From Coriobacteriales bacterium (lineage in GTDB: Bacteria > Actinomycetota > Coriobacteriia > Coriobacteriales > UBA8131), in contig JAITUO010000203.1 of the NCBI GenBank assembly GCA_031286245.1, positions 1-10,865 on the forward strand: a stretch of 10,865 nucleotides of DNA, read 5' to 3'. Below are positions 1-5,847 of this stretch, piece after piece. A program made the translations under genes and the position numbers. Positions within the stretch are counted from its first letter, which is position 1; each line of letters begins with the position of its first letter. Under the pieces are notes generated by a model that worked only from the letters and a program-made list of their open reading frames with translations, was not told the origin of the DNA and did not search any database.

Positions 1-350
1 TCCCAGCGTTTTGCATCATCCGGTTTGATCATGCTAACAGCCTTGATGACCGGTTTGCCCGTCATCGACTTGACCTTTTCGATGTAACTCTCGTCTTCAT
101 TACCATGCAACTGGATAACATCGATCACACCCTCACCGGCCAGAATAGAGATGCTTTCGAGCGGCTCGTTTTGAAACACTCCAACAGCTTTGATGTCTGG
201 AACCAAAGCTTGTCTTAGTTTCAGAGCCTTTGGCTGTGAAATCTTACGCGGGCTACGAGCAAAGACGAATCCGATAAAGTCAGGCTGCGCAGCATTGACA
301 ACCTCGATGTCTTCAATTCGAGTCAGACCGCAGATCTTGACCTTTACCAT
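1..350 (-). CDS. trpF: Phosphoribosylanthranilate isomerase TrpF, partial (N-terminal 116 residues)
   Basis: TrpF isomerises N-(5-phosphoribosyl)anthranilate to CdRP, the step between TrpD and TrpC in tryptophan synthesis, in the cytoplasm. Read on the minus strand from the ATG at 350, the protein begins MVKVKICGLTR, the conserved beta-1 strand of TrpF with its catalytic Cys (residue 7). It continues with FIGFVFARSPRKIS (substrate and phosphate region of strand 2) and VIQLHGNED, all typical of the family. About 116 of the usual 200 or so residues are visible; the rest, including the catalytic Asp, lies beyond the left edge. The ATG overlaps the trpC stop by 7 bases, with a GGGGG ribosome-binding site just upstream, so translation is likely coupled to trpC. 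Identification is firm. Confidence 0.95.
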   Translation of the reverse strand, partial: MVKVKICGLTRIEDIEVVNAAQPDFIGFVFARSPRKISQPKALKLRQALVPDIKAVGVFQNEPLESISILAGEGVIDVIQLHGNEDESYIEKVKSMTGKPVIKAVSMIKPDDAKRW

Positions 351-1150
351 TGTCTTGCCCCCTGTTGGTATCCCCTCAACCGATCAATCTCAGCTTTCTT
401 GTCCACACTTCTCATGATACTCTCACCGATTAACACGGCATCAGCACCTAACTCGCGCAGCCTGTCGATGTCTTCTGGAGTATGAATACCGCTCTCTGCA
501 ACAAACAGGACATCAGCTGGTACTAACTGCCGTAAGTTTTCACTGGTTGATATGTCTACCTCGAAAGTCTCCAGATCCCGGTTGTTGACACCGATAACTC
601 TCGCTCCAGCTGATAGAGCCATTTGCACCTCCGCCTCATCATGTGCCTCTACCAGGGCAGATAAGCCAAGGCTGTTTGCTATGGCGATGTATTCAGCCAG
701 GGTTTTTATGTTCAGCAATGAGCAGATCAACAAAACTGCACTGGCTCCCAGCAGCTTGGTTTGGTAGATCATATAGCTATCAACTACGAAGTCCTTGCGC
801 AGTATGGGGGTTTTCACAACACCAGCGATCTTTTTAAGATAGTGGTCACTACCCAGAAAGTAGTGCGGCTCGGTGAGAACTGAGATCGCCTGTGCACCGG
901 CTGTCTCGTAGTCTAAAGCAATCTTGAGATAGTCAAATTCCTCGGCAATGACTCCCTTGGATGGAGAAGCTTTCTTGATCTCACAAATAAATGCGATATC
1001 ATCTGTTCGCAAAGCTTGCTCAAACGCGAAGGTCTTATCCACAGGATAAACTGCTGCTGCTTCGATGACAGCCTCTAAAGACAAGGTTTGTTTCAGCAAC
1101 GCAATACGCTCTTTGGTGCGAACTGCTATCTCTTGGAGGATGCCCACCAC
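344..1150 (-). CDS. trpC: Indole-3-glycerol phosphate synthase TrpC
   Basis: This enzyme closes the indole ring: it converts CdRP to indole-3-glycerol phosphate, with loss of CO2 and water. The 268-residue length is normal for a monofunctional TrpC. Visible motifs are EIKKASPSKG (57-66, with the catalytic Lys), RKDF (118-121), the Glu in LVEAH (about 168), GVNNRDL (187-193), AESGI (218-222) and IGES (241-244), in TIM-barrel order. The start is GTG at 1150, with AGGAG nine bases upstream overlapping the trpD stop. A second in-frame GTG at 1147 is an equally possible start behind GAGGTGAT. An ATG at 1152 is out of frame. It lies 12 bases after trpD and overlaps trpF by 7, so the three genes form one transcript. 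Confidence 0.96.
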   Translation of the reverse strand: MVGILQEIAVRTKERIALLKQTLSLEAVIEAAAVYPVDKTFAFEQALRTDDIAFICEIKKASPSKGVIAEEFDYLKIALDYETAGAQAISVLTEPHYFLGSDHYLKKIAGVVKTPILRKDFVVDSYMIYQTKLLGASAVLLICSLLNIKTLAEYIAIANSLGLSALVEAHDEAEVQMALSAGARVIGVNNRDLETFEVDISTSENLRQLVPADVLFVAESGIHTPEDIDRLRELGADAVLIGESIMRSVDKKAEIDRLRGYQQGARQW

Positions 1151-1162
1151 ATCACCTCGCTC

Positions 1163-2173
1163 CTACTGTTCGTTGGAGTAACGGATGAATTCGTTCAGCT
1201 TGCTGAGGGCGGCTCCGCTGTCAATCGCTTCGTTCGCTACCGGAATAGCCACATCGATCGATTCATACCGACCAGTCACAAACAGAGCCGCTGCTGCGTT
1301 GAGGATAGCCACATCGCGCTTCGGGCCTTTTTCACCTTTGAGTATCGCCAGCAGGATCTCGGCGTTTTCGGCTGGAGCTCCGCCTTGTAGATCCTTTTTT
1401 GCACAACGCTGGAAACCGAACTGCTCGGGTGTGATTGTATAGGAGCGCACCCAACCATCCTTCACTTCGCAAATAAATGTCGGAGCAGACAAGGTTAGCT
1501 CGTCCAGCCCATCTTCACTGTAGACAACCATGGCACTTCTAACCCCCAGGTTGCACATCACCTGGGCGAGCGGTTCAACCAAGCCGCGGTCGTAGACGCC
1601 CATCAGTTCCATCTTGGCTCCGGCTGGATTTGTCAGAGGCCCTAAGATATTAAAGACCGTCCGGATAGCCAGTTCACGGCGGATTGGAGCGACATATTTC
1701 ATGGCGATGTGGTAGTTCTGCGCAAATAGAAAGCAGATGCCGATCTTTTCGAGCAGCTCCACACTTTTCTCTGGTGGGATATTAATATCGACTCCTAGTG
1801 CTTCCAGTACATCAGCCGATCCGCAATAACTGGACGAACTGCGGTTACCATGCTTGGCAATCGGAGCACCGGCAGCAGCAGCAATGATGGCGGCTGTGGT
1901 CGAAATGTTAAACGAATAGGCATGGTCACCACCGGTACCGACAATCTCCAAAGCATCGACTTCATGCAGCAGACGCACACAATGTGCGCGCATTCCAAAA
2001 GCCGATGCCGTGATCTCAGTAATCGTCTCACCTTTCAAACTCAGCGCCGTCAGATAAGCACTCATCTGCACGGGGGATGCCTCGCCGGTCATAATCTCAT
2101 GCATTACAGCCTCAGCAGTTTCGTAGCTGAGGTCCTGTTTCATGGACAATTGTAAAATCGCTTCTTTTATCAT
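1163..2173 (-). CDS. trpD: Anthranilate phosphoribosyltransferase TrpD
   Basis: TrpD transfers the phosphoribosyl group of PRPP to anthranilate. The 336 residues match the stand-alone family length, so there is no fused glutamine amidotransferase (TrpG) domain. Motifs are GTGGD (79-83) and NISTT (89-93), which bind PRPP, then KHGNRSSSS followed by GSADVLEALG (107-127), and LGPLTNPAGA further on, which belongs to the anthranilate channel. The usual KHGNRAVSS reads KHGNRSSSS here, a mild change. The ATG at 2173 has an AAGGAG site seven bases upstream. It is the first recognisable gene after the T-box leader, which is unusual because trpE and trpG normally precede it. Regulation is by tRNA-Trp-dependent antitermination in the leader at 2359-2655. 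Confidence 0.96.
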   Translation of the reverse strand: MIKEAILQLSMKQDLSYETAEAVMHEIMTGEASPVQMSAYLTALSLKGETITEITASAFGMRAHCVRLLHEVDALEIVGTGGDHAYSFNISTTAAIIAAAAGAPIAKHGNRSSSSYCGSADVLEALGVDINIPPEKSVELLEKIGICFLFAQNYHIAMKYVAPIRRELAIRTVFNILGPLTNPAGAKMELMGVYDRGLVEPLAQVMCNLGVRSAMVVYSEDGLDELTLSAPTFICEVKDGWVRSYTITPEQFGFQRCAKKDLQGGAPAENAEILLAILKGEKGPKRDVAILNAAAALFVTGRYESIDVAIPVANEAIDSGAALSKLNEFIRYSNEQ

Positions 2174-2177
2174 TTTG

Positions 2178-2339
2178 TTAACTCCTTGGGTTATTCGTTA
2201 AGCGTTTTGTCGTAGTACGTGGTCTCATATACCAGTCTGTTGATTGGCCTGACTGTTTATCAGCGCCATCGAAACAATAGCGCCATCGAAACACCGCGTG
2301 TTGGTTGGTTAGTCTCTGGTAGCCACTAGTCTGCTTCAC
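2178..2339 (-). CDS. Possible 53-codon ORF between T-box terminator and trpD; doubtful
   Basis: On the minus strand a GTG at 2339 lies nine bases after a strong GGGAGG site (2354-2349). It opens a 53-codon frame beginning (M)KQTSGYQRLTNQH, with two Trp codons (in RWRY and DWYM). The stop overlaps the trpD ribosome-binding site, so translation could feed trpD. I recognise no family. It is not anti-TRAP, because the zinc-binding CxxC repeats are missing. Against it, a 15-base sequence is repeated at a period of 17, so the two copies fall in different frames, which is not what a selected coding repeat does. It may be an evolutionary scar where trpE and trpG were lost, with the ribosome site belonging to a lost gene. 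Confidence 0.2.
   Translation of the reverse strand: MKQTSGYQRLTNQHAVFRWRYCFDGADKQSGQSTDWYMRPRTTTKRLTNNPRS
2262..2293. repeat. 15-bp direct repeat, two copies, period 17
   Basis: AGCGCCATCGAAACA occurs at 2262-2276 and again at 2279-2293, with two bases between. It lies in the 170-base spacer between the leader terminator and trpD. It may come from local slippage; no function is evident. Confidence 0.85.
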
Positions 2340-2358
2340 TACTTGTTTCCTCCCAAAC

Positions 2359-2396
2359 AAAAAGTCCTCGGTACAGCATTACGCTTTACCAAGGAC
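2359..2396 (-). terminator. T-box rho-independent terminator of the trp leader
   Basis: Read on the minus strand, GTCCTTGGTA pairs with TACCGAGGAC (one G-T wobble), with an inner AGC/GCT stem around a GTAAT loop. A TTTTT run at 2363-2359 and more T bases follow. The 5' half of the hairpin lies just downstream of the T-box antiterminator sequence, as expected for mutually exclusive structures. Confidence 0.93.
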
Positions 2397-2655
2397 GAAT
2401 TCGTTATCCGCGGTGCCACCTTGATTCATGGGGATCGACCCATGCTCTTATCGAGATACCTTCATATCCCCGGCAACTGACGTATGCCCTCACGTCATGG
2501 AATACTCAGAGTTTGTTGCTGTCTCTCTTTTGACCATGCCCTCAGTTGCCCATTTAACAGCCTGCATTTCTATCCGGCTCTCAGCTACCCGGAATCTCTG
2601 TACAGCGCATCTGCTGTTTTTACTCCCGCGTCAACGGTTTGTGCGATATTCATTT
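2359..2655 (-). promoter_or_regulatory. T-box riboswitch leader, predicted tRNA-Trp specific
   Basis: The leader binds uncharged tRNA and lets transcription pass the terminator into trpDCF. The hallmark AAGGTGGCACCGCGG lies at 2422-2408; it contains the GGTGGCACCGCGG core whose bulge pairs with the tRNA acceptor end. Stem I closes with TTGAC (2634-2630) against GTCAA (2534-2530). Its 5' side carries AGTA, the loop-E half found in specifier loops, and AACAGC pairs with GCTGTT above the loop. The specifier loop strand then reads TTAAATGGGC, placing the codon TGG (Trp) at 2552-2550, followed by a purine as usual. A GACGT/ACGTC hairpin fills the linker. The tRNA-Trp assignment comes from this reading and from the genes controlled. 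The T-box call itself is very strong. Confidence 0.95.
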
Positions 2656-2661
2656 TGTAGG

Positions 2662-2690
2662 ATGAAAACACATCGAAAGGTTTTAGTCAA
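2662..2690 (-). promoter_or_regulatory. Likely trp operon promoter
   Basis: On the minus strand TTGACT (2690-2685) is followed after 17 bases by TTTCAT (2667-2662), a good -35 with a weak -10. Transcription would start near 2655, about 20 bases before stem I of the T-box. The spacing fits, but the -10 matches only four of six positions. Confidence 0.5.
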
Positions 2691-2791
2691 GTAGTGTGAA
2701 GGTGATTTGTGGCTTTTGGCGCTTCAATGACCCTTGATTACTCAATCTTTTGGCTCACTTTCCTGATGCTTCAACCGTATCCGATTTTACA

Positions 2792-3045
2792 TGTGGAGAA
2801 AACAACTTAGTCAATCGAGGCAGCGCAGCTGCCGAGAAGCGTGCAAGCCTGGGCTTGCACGTCTACTTTTGACTATATAGAGATGTTAACTTTAAGATAT
2901 CAAGCGTTTTGAGCTCTTTTACTTGATTTCTATGCATCTGTATAGCCTATAAATTGGCAATCCTGGGAATTTCGGAGTTTCTGCCTTAAAAGGGCTCTCA
3001 TGTATGGCTGTTTGGCCTGCAAAGCGAGATCTGGTTTTCTCCACA
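2792..3045. mobile_element. Probable insertion-sequence remnant or MITE with TGTGGAGAAAAC ends
   Basis: TGTGGAGAAAAC at 2792-2803 is matched by its reverse complement GTTTTCTCCACA at 3034-3045. The same 12-mer also forms the tip of the transposase remnant at 7172-7183. There it runs on as CCTGGTCTACTTTTG, and the inward reading of the 3045 end is a partial match (CCAGATCTCGCTTTG). The stretch GTCTACTTTTG also occurs at 2861-2871. I infer a deletion derivative of an IS21-like element with no coding capacity. No clean target-site duplication is seen, so the exact limits are uncertain. The right end is interleaved with another inverted-repeat pair at 2961-3153. The whole stretch 2701-3244 has no credible gene. 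Confidence 0.45.
2840..2861. repeat. Strong hairpin, 10-bp stem, 2-base centre
   Basis: CGTGCAAGCC at 2840-2849 and GGCTTGCACG at 2852-2861 are perfect reverse complements. On the plus strand a weak T stretch (TCTACTTTT) follows. A smaller perfect dyad, GGCAGC-GCA-GCTGCC, sits just before it at 2819-2833. No plus-strand gene precedes them, so a terminator role is unproven; they may be internal structure of the IS-like remnant. Confidence 0.7.
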
Positions 3046-3153
3046 ATTTAAAAGTGCAGGTAGATGAGTCGAGGCAGAATTCTATAGGTGTGAAACCAAT
3101 AGAGAACTATACATGAGGGCCGATTTCCGGCAGAAACTCCGAAATTCCCAGGA
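2961..3153. repeat. 43-bp inverted repeat arms (2961-3003 and 3111-3153), IS-end or MITE-like
   Basis: The left arm starts TCCTGGGAATTTCGGAG. The reverse complement of the right arm starts identically, and the first 25 positions are perfect. Over 43 positions there are about five mismatches, and both arms end in CTCATGT. The arms enclose 107 bases with no ORF. This is typical of the terminal inverted repeats of an insertion sequence whose transposase has been lost, or of a MITE. The copies flank the GTTTTCTCCACA end of the other element, so insertion or recombination events are layered here. CTGTATA occurs outside both arms (2938-2944 and 3159-3165) but not immediately adjacent. Confidence 0.75.
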
Positions 3154-3244
3154 AATGCCTGTATATAGCAAAGAAAGAGTAGTTACTCGCTCTGACTGTA
3201 GCCTACCCAGTGACATAGATTGAGGCAGTTTCCCCTCATGTTAT

Positions 3245-4501
3245 CTAGATAAATACATCAGAAATGCTGAGTTCTTTTAACACTTTTTCAGTCAGTTTGA
3301 ACCGCAAAGGCCGCAATGAGATTTGTTGCAATATGCCTTTCTCTACTAGCTTGAGCGTCTGATTCCTTGCTGTCTGTGTTTGCATACTACTGTTTTCAAC
3401 AATATCAGCAAGTGTTATCTCTGAGAAGACATCGAACAAGTGCTGCTGTATTACCATGTATAGAATACTTGTCTCTTTTATCGTCAGATCGTAGGCCTTT
3501 TCCAGTTTTTCGTGCAGTGTGTCTTTTGTTTGGCTTAGCATTGATGTTTTATTCTCTAGATCCTCAATCGCATAATCCTGAGCGGTCCTAATGAACTCGA
3601 GCATTTGGATAACAAAAAAAGTTAATTCTGCCTGATTCAAAGGATTTTCCGCTCTTTCAAAGGATCTATAATACTTGTTTTTATTCTCTGCAATAGTTCT
3701 TGACATCGACATCACAGTAGTTAATGACAGTGACCTACCTAGATAAAGCGCTAATAGATAACGGCCTGTTCTGCCGTTCCCATCGTAGAATGGGTGGATG
3801 TATTCAAACAGAAAATGCGAAATCACTGCTGAAAAAAGTGGTGGGATCCCTGATGAATCAACCAGATGGATCATTTGTTCAAGCATACTGATGATTTTTG
3901 CTTCCGGTACTATTCCACGATGAATGGTTTTATGTGAAGCAACTATATCTATAGATTCTTTTCTAAAAAACTCTCCGTCAGGCTGTTCATCTTCCTTGAG
4001 CTCTCCAGCCATCACAGCATCATAGATTATTCTGATATCCGAAGGCTTTCTTGGATAGATCGGGTTTTCATCGGTTAGTTGTAAATACAACTTGGCGAAT
4101 TCCGTAAATCGCTTTGTCTTCTGGTTCGGTGACTGGGTAGTCTGAGAAAGTGCACTTTCCATTGCATCAGCAATTTGTCGGCGAGTGCTATGGATGCCTT
4201 CTGTCTCATTCGTGCTGACCATTTCGTCAATTATCAGCCCACGAAAGTATGCCCACTTTGCTATCCTCGGTAAATCTCGCCATAGATGCGAAACCTTTCT
4301 CTCGACACGTAGCAAACGTTCACTCAATGTCGATAACTGAGTAGGCATAGCTAGAAAGATCTCCCCAGTGGCGATCTCTATCCCTGTCCGATAGCTTGAT
4401 TCTGCATTTAAGCGTTTATTAGCTTCTTCGCGTACTATTGACCAACGATCCGACGATTTGTTTTGATTGTGTAGCTTTTGGAGTGATATATACTCAGCCA
4501 T
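3245..4501 (-). CDS. Fic-domain protein (probable AMP transferase), self-inhibited class II type
   Basis: Fic proteins usually attach AMP from ATP to Ser, Thr or Tyr of a target protein; the target here is unknown. The active-site loop HPFYDGNGRTGR lies near residues 236-247 (numbered from the chosen start) and has the full HxFx(D/E)GNGR signature, so catalysis should be intact. About 135 residues before it is TNETEG (97-102), matching the (S/T)xxxE(G/N) inhibitory helix placed N-terminal to the Fic core. That places it in class II, where no separate antitoxin is needed, and none is seen next to it. The last 80 or so residues look like a winged helix (STMQTQTARN-like region reading SMQTQTARNQTLKLVEKGIL). 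I chose the ATG at 4501, which has AAGGA seven bases upstream; a TTG at 4519 would add six residues. It is visibly more AT-rich than the trp and ddl genes, suggesting transfer. Confidence 0.9.
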   Translation of the reverse strand: MAEYISLQKLHNQNKSSDRWSIVREEANKRLNAESSYRTGIEIATGEIFLAMPTQLSTLSERLLRVERKVSHLWRDLPRIAKWAYFRGLIIDEMVSTNETEGIHSTRRQIADAMESALSQTTQSPNQKTKRFTEFAKLYLQLTDENPIYPRKPSDIRIIYDAVMAGELKEDEQPDGEFFRKESIDIVASHKTIHRGIVPEAKIISMLEQMIHLVDSSGIPPLFSAVISHFLFEYIHPFYDGNGRTGRYLLALYLGRSLSLTTVMSMSRTIAENKNKYYRSFERAENPLNQAELTFFVIQMLEFIRTAQDYAIEDLENKTSMLSQTKDTLHEKLEKAYDLTIKETSILYMVIQQHLFDVFSEITLADIVENSSMQTQTARNQTLKLVEKGILQQISLRPLRFKLTEKVLKELSISDVFI

Positions 4502-4538
4502 GATTTCATCCTTAACCAATTTTCTAGCCCTTTTTTGG

Positions 4539-4567
4539 ATTATACCATGGCTGCTCTTGTCTTTAAA
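4539..4567 (-). promoter_or_regulatory. Extended -10 promoter of the Fic gene
   Basis: On the minus strand TTTAAA (4567-4562) is followed after 17 bases by a perfect TATAAT (4544-4539), preceded by TGG, an extended -10. The start site would be near 4532, about 30 bases before the ATG. It indicates that the gene is transcribed alone. Confidence 0.7.
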
Positions 4568-4642
4568 TACATTTTTTAGCGTTTTCCAAGATTAACGCAT
4601 CGTTTCTTACTTCATTTCTAGAATAACTGCTGCTTTCGCAAA

Positions 4643-4734
4643 TTAACTGGCATGATTTCTGGCCTTTTCCATTGTTTTCGCCAATTCTCAGCTTTTCTGT
4701 GGAGCCTTCTATGTGCCAAGTACGTTAACTGGCA
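4643..4734. repeat. Two copies of TTAACTGGCA in the ddl-fic spacer; dyad at 4714-4734
   Basis: TTAACTGGCA occurs at 4643-4652 and 4725-4734. The second copy is half of an imperfect hairpin, with TGCC(A)AGT pairing ACTGGCA. It is just downstream of the Ddl gene and might help end that transcript, but no T run follows. The spacer 4568-4764 otherwise shows nothing recognisable. Confidence 0.45.
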
Positions 4735-4764
4735 AATTTGGAATACCCCGGGGTTCTCCCTATG

Positions 4765-5778
4765 TTATTTGCCTCTGGCGACTGCTTTATCCAGGAGTTG
4801 ATTGAGTATCGTTCCAAAACCGATGCCCGAGGCCTCTAAAGCTGCTGGAAGCAGGGAGAATTCCGACATGCCTGGCACGACATTGATCTCTAAGACTTTC
4901 GGTGCTTGCTGAGCAACGTCCCAGATCATATCGACACGCGAAAGGTCGCGGCAACCAAAAGCCTTATGTACCTCCAGCGCGGCAGCCGCAATCTGTACCC
5001 GTGCCTGATTGACAACAGCAGGGTCGGCGTCAGCGGCGAGCGACTCATTGCGGACTGGGATGTAGTATTCGACGAACTCCGGGTCGATGCGTGCTTCAGT
5101 GTTAAAAAACCCGGTCTGAGAGCTGATCTCGATAGGTGGCAAGGCTTCGGCGTTTTCTCCCTCGCCCAGAATGCAGATCGCAAGTTCGACTCCGTCTACC
5201 CACTCCTCAATGATCACCTCGTCATTAAATGACAGGGCTTCCAGTAAGGCAGATGCCAACTGATCGGCAGATTCGACTTTGGAGATACCCATGGCTGAGC
5301 CCCCGGAAGACGGTAGTACTGCATATGGATAGTCACTGGGTAAACGTTGGCTGACCAGGTCTAACGCACCGGCTGCTCCGAGATCTTTTAAGGCTGTGGC
5401 AGATAGGCAGATGCCACGCGGCCAACGCGCTGCCTTGGCTGTGCCGCCGGTGCGCCGGTAGGTCATGACAACCGTTGGCAGCATGCTCTTGTCCCAGGTC
5501 AAGCGGCAGACGCTGGAGGTCGAACCGACAAAGGGAATGCTTAAGAACTCCAGCAATGACTGGACGGTACCGTCCTCACCGTGTTTACCATGTAAAGCGA
5601 TAAACGCGACGTCCGGTTGCTCGTGGCGTAAGGTTTCGACCAGCGTTGCACCGGTGTCTAATGGTAATACCGTATGCCCTGCTGCCTCCAGGGTACGCAG
5701 GACATGGCGGCCACTAGCCAACGAGAAGTCTCGCTCGAATGAGCTTCCGCCCATCAGGACCGCTACTTTGTATGACAT
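4765..5778 (-). CDS. ddl: D-alanine--D-alanine ligase family protein (ATP-grasp) with altered ATP-site lysine
   Basis: Ddl enzymes join two D-alanines with ATP for peptidoglycan. The 337-residue length and layout fit: GGSSFERDFSLASG (10-23, with the substrate-binding Glu), HGKHGEDGTVQSLLE (63-77), IPFVGS, EEWVDGVELA (191-200), SRVD (280-283), EINVVPGMS (297-305, with Mg-ligand Glu and Asn). Two departures stand out. The ATP-binding lysine of the usual VKP..GGSA/EGSS motif reads VLPSSGGSAMG, with Leu at 155. The omega-loop Tyr of E. coli DdlB is replaced near EARI (228-231). The enzyme could be weakened, or could use another acceptor. The ATG at 5778 follows AGGAGGG. It lies 69 bases after the aminotransferase gene and probably shares its transcript. 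Family assignment is sure; D-Ala-D-Ala activity is inferred. Confidence 0.85.
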   Translation of the reverse strand: MSYKVAVLMGGSSFERDFSLASGRHVLRTLEAAGHTVLPLDTGATLVETLRHEQPDVAFIALHGKHGEDGTVQSLLEFLSIPFVGSTSSVCRLTWDKSMLPTVVMTYRRTGGTAKAARWPRGICLSATALKDLGAAGALDLVSQRLPSDYPYAVLPSSGGSAMGISKVESADQLASALLEALSFNDEVIIEEWVDGVELAICILGEGENAEALPPIEISSQTGFFNTEARIDPEFVEYYIPVRNESLAADADPAVVNQARVQIAAAALEVHKAFGCRDLSRVDMIWDVAQQAPKVLEINVVPGMSEFSLLPAALEASGIGFGTILNQLLDKAVARGK

Positions 5779-5847
5779 CTTCCCTCCTATTTCAGCGCGT
5801 TATTTCGGCTGTCCAGCCTGCGCTCTTAATACTTTGAATACTTGCAC

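Noticed and set aside
190..1390. Plus-strand open frames over trpF, trpC and trpD
   Set aside because: They are antisense to well-identified genes, have no recognisable motifs and no ribosome-binding sites.
2178..2339. Anti-TRAP-like peptide, because the length is 53 codons
   Set aside because: Only one Cys is present and the zinc-binding CxxC pattern of anti-TRAP is absent.
2428..2694. Plus-strand 88-codon frame across the T-box leader
   Set aside because: It lies on the opposite strand of a structured regulatory RNA and resembles no protein; the base pattern is explained by the leader.
4745..4754. Palindrome ACCCCGGGGT just after the ddl stop as a terminator
   Set aside because: It has no loop bases in its perfect part and no T run follows on either strand, so a rho-independent terminator is not supported.
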